In this document: in pieces, positions 29,328 to 39,539 of the stretch | Layout of the letters: each line of letters starts with the position of its first letter | How positions within the stretch are numbered: position 1 is the first letter of the stretch | DNA from: Marchantia polymorpha subsp. ruderalis | Lineage: Eukaryota > Streptophyta > Marchantiopsida > Marchantiales > Marchantiaceae | NCBI GenBank assembly: GCA_037833965.1 | Contig: AP031355.1 | Coordinates: 3,621,501 to 3,685,500, forward strand | Direction: 5' to 3' | Length of the DNA stretch: 64,000 nucleotides | The notes under the pieces: model-generated | Databases searched by the model: none | Told to the model about the DNA's origin: nothing | What the model saw: only the letters and a program-made list of their open reading frames with translations | Translations under genes and position numbers: made by a program

Positions 29328-30590
29328 GTAGTGGTTTTTAGGTACTGCAATGATACGCATTTTCCAGATGAGCTTTTTCTGGTGATGCCATGAAACGCGA
29401 TAGTTGTCTCACATCAAAGCAATGTCTAATCTTGAATTGGTAGATCGTAGAAGACGAGTTGATGGAGTCGCAATAGTGCTGTCACGCAAAAGTAATCGAA
29501 GCTTCGAAAGCTTGTACAAACTGTTGCGTGGGTACGGTTCTTCTTGGAGTAGCACTTTAGGTGAATTGCCTTTTACAGAAACAAAGCTTCGAGTGGAAGC
29601 TATGTGACCAAGCTCCGTGAGTTCACCGATTGAGTGCAGGTTACGCTTCACACCAGACTCGTAGAAAGCATTGAAGATTTTGTTTTCATTCAAAGTAAGA
29701 GATCCTTTGATTGCAGTCCTCAATGAAAGATGTTCAGATTGCTTTTCAAATGTGATGAAGCCCCACTATCAAAAGACAATGATTGCTTTTCTTTAACTTG
29801 ACTTAAGAAGGGAGACAGTACATTAGCTGCATCATTGTTGTCAAGAGGCACCGGGTCATGGTCAGATGACCCGGTGCCATGGCCTCTTCAAAGCCAACCT
29901 TGCAGTGATCGTCAACACCATCAAGGTAAAACTCCATGTTGTTGGCTTGGGATCGCTTGGCGTTCTTCTCAATTTGTAGGAGATTTTCACGGAGTTGAGT
30001 TGTTGCTGAAGCTTGTGTTGCTTGCATTCGTAAAACCAATGTCCATCATCACCGTAGTTGTTGCAGGTTGATGCTTGGAGGAGCTAAATGAGAGGTGCAG
30101 CTCCTTTGGTGCTCATATGACATATCATGAGGACGCTTTGAGAATTGACGAGACTTATGAGTAGCGTTGTGAGAAATAGCCCCGAGAGTAATCTCGAGAT
30201 TCAGATCTACTGGTTTACTCTGGGTAGACTCGATTGTACTGAAAGCGTTCATAAGAGATTTGTCTTCCTTTATTCTTTAATATGACTCTCGCTCTCATTC
30301 ATGATCTTCTTCTCGGCTATTGAGATGGTCATCGCGGCAATTATAAGGAGATGTCTTGTCCTTTGTGACTGCAATTAAAGACTCAGCAAAACCTCCATAA
30401 CCATTAGATCTGATTTCACGCCTCATTTATCATCAATTAGAAGAATGAAAAGCTGGGGAGGGTGTATGTATTGTGAATCATGCTAGCTATAATTGAGGTA
30501 ACAAAACCATCTGAGCTAGGTAAATTCATGAGGATAAAGGGAATAAGTTCTGAATCTTTGACTTTATCGTTGCACTTAGAAAATTGATTA
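29328..30590 (-). repeat. 1.26-kb block nearly identical to 57963-59225
   Basis: The copia gag-protease block of C1 matches that of C2 with only about ten differences that I could count, roughly 99 percent identity. The flanks on both sides are unrelated. It includes a perfect palindrome, GGCACCGGGTCAT (29847-29859), six bases, and its complement (29866-29878), also present at 58482-58513. Confidence 0.8.
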
Positions 30591-31220
30591 TGAACGCGAT
30601 TTTTCCACTATCGAGGATTTCAGTCGAAGGAGGTGGAGTGAGATTGACCAGTTTATTTCGCTTCACAAAGACAAAAGTTCGAGTTCGTAGCACGATTTCA
30701 TGAATGATCAAGAAAGCCGATTCCATCTAGACTAATCTTCTCCATCAGACTCACAAGGAGGCATGAGCAATTCATTGTATTCTTGAATTCGGGATCACCA
30801 AAAGAATAATGTACTTCGAACTATGCACTACCCTGCTAAATATTCTGCTCACTTCGTCTCCAAAGTAAGGAAAGGAAAGGAGTGAGACCACAAGATAGTG
30901 CCAAGCATTTGAGATTGTTTCTGGAGCTGCCTGTTTGCTTCCATCAAAAACGTGCGATCACAATAGTTTGTAACACCAAACGTGTAAACCCTTTGAAGAG
31001 AGCAATTGTTTACGCTCTTCTCTTGCTTTCAATTTTATGACTAAGTCGTTTGCCATAAAACTAGCGCCGCAACATCATTCGTCACCGACAAGGATGCATA
31101 TACATGTATGGAAAATCCACCTCTGTTCTTAAATGAAAGCTTCCGGAAAGTCAGTACATGCTTACAAGGGTCGGTCGTTTACAGTAGTCAGGAAAAGTCC
31201 AGGTCCACCTTCGACGGGGC
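30586..31220. repeat. Dispersed 0.6-kb repeat, copy 1 (unclassified)
   Basis: It aligns along its length with 42355-42933, at a clearly lower identity than the neighbouring copia block. Shared landmarks are the start CGCGATTTTTCC, the middle CTATGCACTACCCTGCTAAA and the end GGGTCGGTCGTTTACAGTAG. No coding capacity was recognised. It interrupts the gag of C1. It could be an LTR, a SINE or another non-autonomous element. I saw no terminal motifs that decide this. Confidence 0.6.
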
Positions 31221-32677
31221 ACAGTTCCAGTTCCTTCCACATTCAGTATCGATCAGACACCACAAATATATGGTGAACAATGTGCTCGCTAACGTTCATC
31301 ATGATATAGAAGATGGCGATCGAACTACGTGGCGTCGTCCCGAAGTTCGAGAACACTGTCGACTTTCTCTTAGATCTCTTCCTTCGCCGTCTCTCGTTCT
31401 TGCTTGGCAATCGCTGCCGTGCTTGACTTGTTCATCGCTTGGTAACATCTTGTTCTGGTAACAGCGTTGACGAGTAGTGCGCTTGTTGACAACAGCCTAG
31501 CACTTATTCTTGTGTAGAATAGCCGCATTCGTGCACACCAAAAAGTATTCATATCGATGCCATCTAGCTTCTGAGTTGATTCCATCTCGTTGGCTTGTTT
31601 CAACGTGTCCATGAGTCCTATGAGGAGAACATAGGGAAAGAAAATGATGCTAACGTAGCAAGTAATTCATAATTTTAACATGAAAATACTTACCCTGTGA
31701 AAACCCTGTTGAAAAAGAAGTTGTCGGCTCCTTATGTAATAACCCACCAAAGGCTAAAATTGCAGTATGGTGGTAAAAAGGTCGAACCCACAGGGACAGA
31801 GGTAACACACAGAGTACAAAGTGTCACGTTTAACAGACTTTTGGAGAGTTTGAATTCTCAGGCGACTATCACTCCCAGAAATACTGCAAGTGCTCAACTC
31901 GGAGGATGCACAGTGCAGCGTAAGTCACTCAACACACACACCTGAAACTGAAAAAAACACACCACTCAGAGGTCGGTCAGGACCTCAGTTCAAGATTTCA
32001 CGGGGAAAGTCTCTCACGAGTACATTCAGAGGCTCTGCAGGTAGTGACTCCCAACTCTGGCTTTTACAACCCTTCCGCTAGTTTCTGCTAGCGCAAAGAA
32101 CCCGGATTGGACTTCCTACTTCGGAACGAAGTCACTCATACGCGGTGGACGTCACCCTCAACTCACACCAAGCGCAGAGAATACAGGTCCAACTGAGAAA
32201 CTCAACTGAGACACAATCTAGTAACACACACCATAACAGACTTTTGAGGAGTTTGAATCCTCAGGCACTAGTCATTCCCAGGATTACTACAGAGGTATGC
32301 CCCGAGCGTGCCTTCTGCAGCGTAACCTGAATTGACAACCAAGGTTTACACGAAGTAGCAAAACTTCACTTTGGCATTCAGGGGAAACGTCCCGTAGGAG
32401 TATAATCAGGATAAATCACTCGAAGGTGTAAGGGGGAACTGCTCAAGTATCTAACTCGCAACCGGCTCTGAGCATCGGCAATCACCCGCAGGTGTAGATC
32501 CGCACTACTCAAGTCTCTAACCGGTATACTAGCTCTGAACATTCAGCCGAATGCCTTCAGCTACAAAATGCGGTACCTTCGTCAAGCTGTAGCTCCTCTG
32601 CGTGGTGCCAGAACTAAACACACAAACACGCAGAGAAAGTGAGTTCCTGATCTGTACTTCCGAAACTGGAAGAATCC

Positions 32678-32706
32678 CAAGGCAAGACGCCTTGAACTAC
32701 TTTATA
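32678..32706 (-). promoter_or_regulatory. LTR core promoter with TATA box and stem-loop (B2)
   Basis: On the minus strand TATAAAG is at 32706-32700 and the stem-loop CAAGGC-GTCTT-GCCTTG at 32694-32678. Compared with family A, one base pair of the stem is exchanged on both sides (C-G to A-T), so pairing is kept. Confidence 0.65.
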
Positions 32707-32768
32707 CCTTCTAAGGTCCTAACTAACACTACACTGCACTACCTGCTACTCTAAATGCCTGCACGGAA

Positions 32769-35303
32769 TCAAGCTACACTGCTGCGCTCTGCAGATTCTG
32801 TACTGCGCCTTCTACGCGACGGACTGCCGCGCACTAACTCCCTACCCTGCCAGTCTTCCGCTCGGCTGCGCAACCCCAGCCGCCGAAGGACCCCGGTCAC
32901 ATCCGACTCCAAGTGCGCCATAGTATCGCGTGCACCCGACAAGAAGGCCTCTAATTTCTTCGCCACTCGCGGCCGACTCCGACTGTCACCCTCCGTCAAC
33001 GCCGCCGCCCGAAGCTCAAACTCCCTGAGTGTGATTTTCTCCTGCGCCGCCACTTCCCAGTGGGTGTAACCTCTGAGACAGTGGGTCACCCGCGCCACCA
33101 ACTCCTCTCTCGTACGATCCGCATCGCGCCGGCTGCTGCCTTCCACCTCTATCAGCTGCACCTCAGCCTCCGCGCGCTGCGCCCTCAATTCCGCGCACTC
33201 GGATTGCAAGTTGCGCAACAACTCCTCATCCGCTTTGCGCGTGCTCTAACCTTGCTCTAATGCGCGCGTCTGGCGCGCAAGCTCCTCTGTCAGAATGCGG
33301 TTTTGTCTCCGCTCTTCCTGCAATTCCAACTCAATCCTTGCCCGGAGCTGCTCGACATCCTCCTGGGCTTTCATCGCCGCATCCTCACGCTGTTGTTGCA
33401 GGGCTTGTTGTAGCCTCTTCGTGATCGCCAGGTGCTGTTGGAGGGCATTATTCTTCATCTCCAACGCTTGGGACCTAGTGCTCCAAATGGCCACCTTGGT
33501 CCTCATCCTGTTCTTGACTAACTCCACATAAGACTGCGGCTTTCTAGGATTCGCGTACTTTGCTGCCTTGCGATCCAAATATCGCAAGAGTGGCACTATC
33601 TGCTCGCACAGTACCCCTGTTGGCGTCCCATGCACAGAGTCCGCTTCCTGTTCTTCCGAACTTGTCTCATCCTCTGTTTCGAGGATTTCAGTCGCCACAG
33701 AAGCTCTTGGCGACTCCCTGGAACTGTGGTGCGTGGCAGCTTTCGCCGCGACTGCCGCTCCACTCCCTGCTAAGATATCCAAGGCAGTGGGAGATCCCAC
33801 TGCCTGAGCCTCCGCTCCGGCTTGATCTCCTGTTCTCGAAGGGGTCGGCGCCGCAGTCACTCTTGTCGCCCCTGCACCGCCCACTTCTACTGCTTGCTCC
33901 TCCGGCGCGATCTGCGCGGAAGGTGTCTTCACCGGAGGTGTGTCCGCCGAAGGCGCCCGCACAATGATCGCCGGGTCTATCCGATTCGCAGTCGGCGAAT
34001 CTGGCCGACTCTCAGTTGACTGACTCGCAGTCGGCCGACTAGCAGTTGTCCGACTGGCAGTCAGATCCACTCTGCATGTCTTCACTCCACTTGGTCGCTT
34101 CGCTGGAGGCGCTTCCTCAGAAGCGTCTTCTTCCGAAGACGACTCCTTGAGAGTCATTGGCTCTGCAGCCAAACTCTCTTCTGCTTCCGGTCTGCTGTCC
34201 GGTTCAACACGTTGTTCTCGCCGACCTGCAGTTGGCCGACCTTCAGTCGCCCGACTCGTAGTCGCCCGACTCGTAGTGGGCCGACTCTTAGTTCGCCTGA
34301 CTTCTTCCGAAGGCATCTGCGCCTTCTGCGCAGAGGGGTTCATCGACCTCCCCAGAATCTGCGCGATTATCTCCTCCTGCGTGGGCAGAACATTCCGCCG
34401 GACCGGAGTACGCCCGGTCTCCACACTGCTAGTCGGCAACACCAACTTACGTGCCCTCTGCTTCGGCCGGCTGTAAAGCTTGTGGGTTGGCCGACTCCGA
34501 GTCGGCGCAGCGGGAGCTTCCGGCTGCCTGTCTTCTGGCCTCTCATCCCATTTCCGCTTCCGCGGTGCGCGCTCACGTCGATGCTCTTCTTTTGCTCTTG
34601 CCGGAGCCGGAGCTGGACTGGCAGGTGCTTCGTCCGGATCTGTGTCCACTTCAGCCTCCCGCAAGTATCTACCCGGATTACTCCGGGTCAGCAGCGGAAA
34701 TCGCGCCCGCTCTGAAGCTGTCAAACATCCCATCGCTCGATAGAACACGATCAGGTAAGGCGAAAGATGATTGAGGGTACCTCCTCTCTCTTCTTGCGCA
34801 TGTTGGCGCGTCACCTTCCACAGGAGCCGTGCCCAATGAATCGGAGCTCCTGACAACACTAGCTCCACAAATCCCACTTGCCAACCATGCATGTAGGCGG
34901 TCTTGGTCGGCTGCAATATTTGAAGCAATGCAGTCGCGACATTTCTCCGTAATCGATCGTTCTTGGGATGCCTGCCAACCTTGAAAAGATCATTGTAGGA
35001 GTTCTCTTCCTCCTTCGACACCTTCACGCTTTCGGCCTCGAAGAGGAGATATCCTTCCTCGCCTGCACACCTTCCTAATACCTGCGTCCAGTGACTAATG
35101 TCCCACCGCTCTTGATGGGGGCGGAATCCGCGCGCGGGCCGGTGTCTCTCCCACAAATATTCGCGCACCATCTCCGGACACGTCCAATTCCATCCCCACA
35201 GGAGGAAATCAAGCTTCAACTTCGTCAACACATCCTGGAATGCGCGCAGACCGATCTGCGGCACTCTGTGTGGAGACACTCGCAGCTGGGGGACCTTCGA
35301 CAT
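32769..35303 (-). pseudogene. Family-B U3 coiled-coil protein in LTR B2 (broken)
   Basis: It starts MSKVPQLRVSPHRVPQ at the ATG at 35303, with LDFLLWGWN and GGTLNHLSPYLIVFY. The middle is built from repeats of the type TASRPT/TTSRAT, encoded by AGTCGGCCGACT-like palindromes (about 33990-34300). A coiled coil and a basic tail (SRRRRS) follow. There are about one or two breaks. The layout equals that of the family-A protein, while the repeats in the middle are unrelated to PVHRS. Confidence 0.7.
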
Positions 35304-36809
35304 ATTTCTTGCTCCCTCTTGCACACACAAACGCTCTTCCCTCCCGCTCGATCTCTCACAATCGCCGCTGCGCGTCGGCCGCTCAGACACTAACTGAAAT
35401 TGCTCTCTCCTCCCTTGCGCGCTCAATTTCTCTACTCTCAAACTCTCTGCAGGGTCCGTCAAGATCCTCGGGCAATTCGCCTCCACGCGCCTGGTTGCTA
35501 CGCACTCCTTCCTGCTCACTGATTCCTGCACTCTCTCCAACTCATTGAAGATCTCTCCGCCCGATTGAGCTGCACGCCTCAAGCTCTGAAGCTGGAAAAC
35601 TCAAAATCAAGAATGAGAGAATGAGAGTGGAGAGCAGACTTTTCTTCTCTGAAATCAAGATCGCACAATGCTCTTCGTAGGCAGTGGGTTACAACCCCAC
35701 TTGATTACGCTGCCGGCTATGCGGCCTAACGGTTCTCCCTCGCATGCTCGAATTCACGCCTCCGCATTGCGCGCACTCGCATGCTTGAACGTTGAATTCT
35801 CCCGCCGTCATCGTCCGCTGGCTCTGAGTTCGTCATCGCCGAGGGCTTCCGACCTCGAGTTCGCCGAAGGCGTAATACTCGCCGAAGGTGTACGCCGCGG
35901 TGGAGCGTACGCTCCGACTATTTTGTCTTTTCCCAACCTGCCCATCGCCGGAGGTGTATCGCCGAAGGCGTACTCCTTCTCCGTCGGCGCCTCGCTAGAG
36001 GCGCACATCAAGTCGGCGCGAATTACGCCGACACGTACTTGTACAACTTCTTTTGTCCGTTCTGCCCCGCATATCGCCGAAGGCGCGTATCCCGCCGGCG
36101 CAAATTATGCCGGCGCATCTGCCTGTCCGCGCAACGCCGGAGGCGTACATCAGGTCGGCGCTTCTCTTCCGCGGCACAGCCGCCGAAGGCGCTTCCGCCT
36201 CCGACTTGATCTCCTCTCATGAGCGCGTGGTTCCGCCAAAGGCGCATCGCCGAAGGCGTACGGGGGTCCTTCCCGAAGGTGAATCCTAGCGCGAACAGCG
36301 CATCGCCGGATGCGAGTTTACCGATGCTTATAACTTCCTCGTCCCTGATCCATCTCAGGCGTTCTTGGGCTCGTTAGAACGAGCGTCCCGAGCTCTTTCC
36401 AATGAGACCTTAACCAAATAGAACTACCGTGAATCCTGATCGTTATGAAGGTTTCTCTCCCGCGCCAATGGCGCATCTCCGAAGTCGCACTCCAGGTCGG
36501 AAGCATTTAGAGGTCCTTGCCGGCTTCTGACGTCTTCAGCGACATCTCCTCCGAAGGTGTCTGTGCCAAAAGCGTACCTTCCCTACGCGCCGGAGGCGCG
36601 TGGGTAAAGACACCTCAGCAAAGGAGATGTTGCCGAAGGCGCCGAAGGCGTTTCGCGCCGTTGCGCCCAACCGTTGTGATTCTTCGTGACCCGCGATCTC
36701 CTCAATTCACTCTATTTATCGTACCATTTCTTAATTACAGATACTGCTTCGGTACTTCTTTTTCAAAATTGTTTAAATTCCGCGAAAAAACAAAAAGTGT
36801 GTTACCACA

Positions 36810-36930
36810 GAAACCCCTGCTGGTAATAAGAATTTATGTTTAACAATATTAGTGTACATATATATATATATATATGAGCAAAGGTACTTAACCTAAGCCA
36901 AAATCTTTAAAACTAAACATTAGCACTATT
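36810..36930 (-). mobile_element. Short copia LTR trace of C1, separated by B2
   Basis: The minus-strand text around 36850-36930 (TTTAGTTTTAAAG, then ACCTTTGCTC, then an AT run) matches the 3' border of C2 at about 57361-57425 (TTTAAGTTTTAAGG, ACCTTTGCTC). This suggests B2 jumped into the LTR or leader of C1. An (AT)n run occupies about 36859-36874. Confidence 0.4.
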
Positions 36931-37312
36931 AGAGTAGCATTAGTGTCTCGGTAATTTTAACACGAAGAGGGAGACGTAGCATCAGAGAGATTGCAGACTT
37001 CGGCCGGGTATTTTCAGATGTAAGTTTCTACCGAGACTCAGAAGAATAAGAAAGGGATTAAAACGATACCTGAAACATTGTGGATCTATCAAGTTTGTGA
37101 AATGATGGCATCTCAAACCAGGTCCTGGATCTCCAATGTCCAAGATTCACTGCTTTGCAGGCGTTGATTTATGGATCAATGTTTGCATCAATACAGCTAC
37201 CTTCAAGCGAAAGCTCTAATTGCAATGGCTTCACGTGGAAACGCGTCCCCGCGACTCCTGAGGGCAAATATATGTAGGACTCGAGTTGAATTTTAATCGT
37301 CGATTTAGTCCA
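36931..37312. other. Intergenic stretch without recognised features
   Basis: No open frame of useful length, RNA gene or repeat was recognised here. It separates the copia trace from the duplicated block that begins at 37313. Confidence 0.5.
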
Positions 37313-38670
37313 AATTCCAGCTCACGCGTCAAACGATGAGAAGATGAATGAAGCACCTATGAATTTCTTTCAACCTCTGAATGCCATACGGAACCTGAAA
37401 ATCTAGAAGGGTATCCAGTAGGATGACGTTTTCTAGGTTCGAATTCTCAAAAAGCTACTGGCATCTAGATAATTACTGAGCATAATATGAAGATTGCGTG
37501 CTCAAATGTTTCACCGGCTCTTACCTGTTCCATCTCTTGGAGATTTATGCCTGAAAGCTTTTATGACCTGAACAGATCCCAACAACATAACAACTTGATT
37601 GGACGGAGAGCTGGCTTCGAGTTCAAGTTTGCGAAAATTTGAACAACTATAAATCCCAAGAAAATTCAAGAAAATAATTTAGATTCTGTATCATTCAAAA
37701 ATCAACTCAAACATTATGTTTCAAAATTGAATGTGATGGGGAAAAATAATGCATTTTGAAAAACACATTATTTGACTATTTACTTAAGATGATATTCATG
37801 GTGATGAACCTCAAGATGATTTTATGTTGAGTTCATTGCTTCTTGTTAAATAAAACCTTCATGTTTAGCTAATCTCACTACCCACTTTAAACTCCCAATA
37901 ATGATACATATTGGTGCGAGGTTTTCACGTCTTTATTGGGAAGTGTCACTCATACAAGCTTGGGTAGCATTTGGCGGATCATATAAAAACATTCTTATTG
38001 TATGTTTTGAGTATCCACTAAATATGTAACAGATAATTTGGCGGATAGTTTAATTCTTGACATCTTGTGTTCGAATTCAATATGGAATTGTCTTCAGTAA
38101 ACGTAACCTTGGGTCTTCGGGGTAAAACATAGTTATAAATTATGGACAATGAGTAAATAGAGCTAAGGTATCCAAGGTAAATCAGAGTCATAAATAGTGA
38201 ATAAATGGAGTAGTGGAGTAAATTCGGAGAATAATTTCAATTTTTTTTCCACCTGTAAAATGTTCGGAAAAAAAAATTGAAAGTGCATGATTATAAATAT
38301 ATTTAAATAAATCAAAGTTACAGAACCAACAATTATATTTTTCCTGGAACACGTTGTGGGGGAACGCAATCATGAGGCAGGAGCAATCGCAAGGAAGTAC
38401 TGGTGCAACGAGGGAAGTCAAGGCATGGTACATGGTGTCACATGGGGAGATTGTCATATACAAGATGACCATCTCGGTTGGTACACGTGGCAGGTTTGAC
38501 ACGTGAACCAACCACGATGGTCATCTTGTATTCGAAGATTCATTGAGATGTTGCTCTGGACAGTTTTCTGTTCCAGCGTTGTACTTTCCGGCCCAAGGTT
38601 GCATGTCAAATTAGTTTTACTGCAAAATTCTAGTTTTTCCAGAGGGCTACTCCCACTCTGCACGGAGGTC
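37313..38670 (+). repeat. Duplicated upstream block 'a', copy 1
   Basis: From CCAGCTCACGCGTCAAACG onward this AT-rich block matches 53145-54860 in the same direction. The second copy has about 440 extra bases (54242-54682). No coding region was recognised. Together with the hydrolase gene it forms a direct segmental duplication of about 4 kb (37313-41330 against 53145-57320). Confidence 0.75.
38459..38530. repeat. 72-bp hairpin with 31-bp arms (copy 1)
   Basis: The arm TACAAGATGACCATC...CACGTG (38459-38489), a 10-base loop and the complementary arm (38500-38530) match at 28 of 31 positions. The same hairpin stands at 54683-54754 with one change in an arm. It could be a foldback element remnant or a microRNA-like precursor, and nothing seen here decides between them. 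Confidence 0.65.
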
Positions 38671-39539
38671 TCGTTAGTAATAGAGGTTGAAAGTCAGACT
38701 ACTCACAGGTCTCGTTAGAAACAGGAGTAGAAAGTCAGACATCGAGTCGCAACTTACTTTCGACATAGAAATGAGGTACTCGACTGACACTACAGACTGC
38801 GGAAACATCACCAAAGAGTAGATTGTTGACTTCCTACGTCATGGATTTTTGGACTGTCTACATCTGGACGTTCAATCAATAGATTGATGACTTTCGGTAC
38901 ATGAATCTGGCCAGATTTATTCTATCGGGGGAGAAGCAGCCGCTCAGAAGGCGTCATCAGAAGACGACGGTCAGGGCTTCTCTGATGCGCCCCTCGTTTC
39001 GTAATATACGGATGTAGAAGTGGAAAGTGTCGAGCTCACCGGAGGTGCCTTAAGAATCGACGACAGTGTCAGCCTCATCTCTTAAGCAACTATGTGCTGC
39101 TCATGAGCGGAGCGACCACTATGAAATCTGGAAGACGATGCTAGAAGCAGTGCCGATGAGAACAGGGGGATCGCAGTGGCAACAGACTCGTTCTCAGCGA
39201 AATGTCGATGGAAACGAAGAGCGGCTCCATCTGGCTATCTCCGATTCGTCGTCTTCGAGACGCGATTAAAGGCTTCTGGAGTTCAGATGAGAGTTTGAAG
39301 ACATCCGCTTCAAATGACGCAATTCTTCATCCTTCTCCACACATCTGCTGTCCTATGAACTGTAACGAAACTTCGATGAGTACATACAGCTGAAAAAATA
39401 TTTCCAGTTGCGGCCGTTTTTCACATTCTGAGCCACAAGCGGCGTAGTACACAGAGGCTCTTCATGCTCGGTCAATTCTAGAGCCACAATGTAAATTTTA
39501 CCTTGTTCGTCGTGTTGCTTAAATGTGCAATGATCTTGA
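38671..39539 (+). other. 5' flank of H1, matching the flanks of H2 and H3
   Basis: It holds a short tandem duplication (GGTCTCGTTAG...AAAGTCAGAC, about 38667-38749). From about 38815 it holds sequence shared with 54885-55660 and, inverted, with 52704-53138. It probably includes the promoter and first exon(s) of the hydrolase gene. I could not fix a start codon or an upstream splice donor. Confidence 0.5.

Larger units (their letters stand above)
29268..31711 (-). mobile_element. Ty1/copia remnant 'C1' (gag and protease part)
   Basis: On the minus strand the gag start reads KLDGIDMNTFWCARMRLF (near 31560) and continues with YIMMNVSEHIVHHI (near 31290). After an unrelated 0.63-kb repeat the gag-protease part follows. 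It carries YESGVKRNLHSIGELTELGH (about 29610-29680), the usual copia stretch between protease and integrase. Many breaks are present, and integrase, reverse transcriptase and RNase H are missing. It is an old fossil, later entered by B2 on its 5' side and abutted by B1 on its 3' side. Confidence 0.65.
31735..36809 (-). mobile_element. LTR 'B2' of family B, essentially full length (5.1 kb)
   Basis: It runs on the minus strand from TGTGGTAACACAC (36809) to TTATTACA (31735). It is followed by 23 bp that match the spacer before the primer-binding site of M (positions 31712-31734) and then by copia leader sequence without a primer site. So it is a 5' LTR that lost its interior, not a clean solo LTR. 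It contains the U3 open frame (broken), TATA box and R-U5. It is more diverged from B1 and B3 than those are from each other. Confidence 0.8.

Noticed and set aside
29404-30071. Plus-strand open frames opposite the copia block (also 58039-58706)
   Set aside because: The recognisable protein similarity is on the minus strand. The plus frames are identical in both copies only because the DNA block is.
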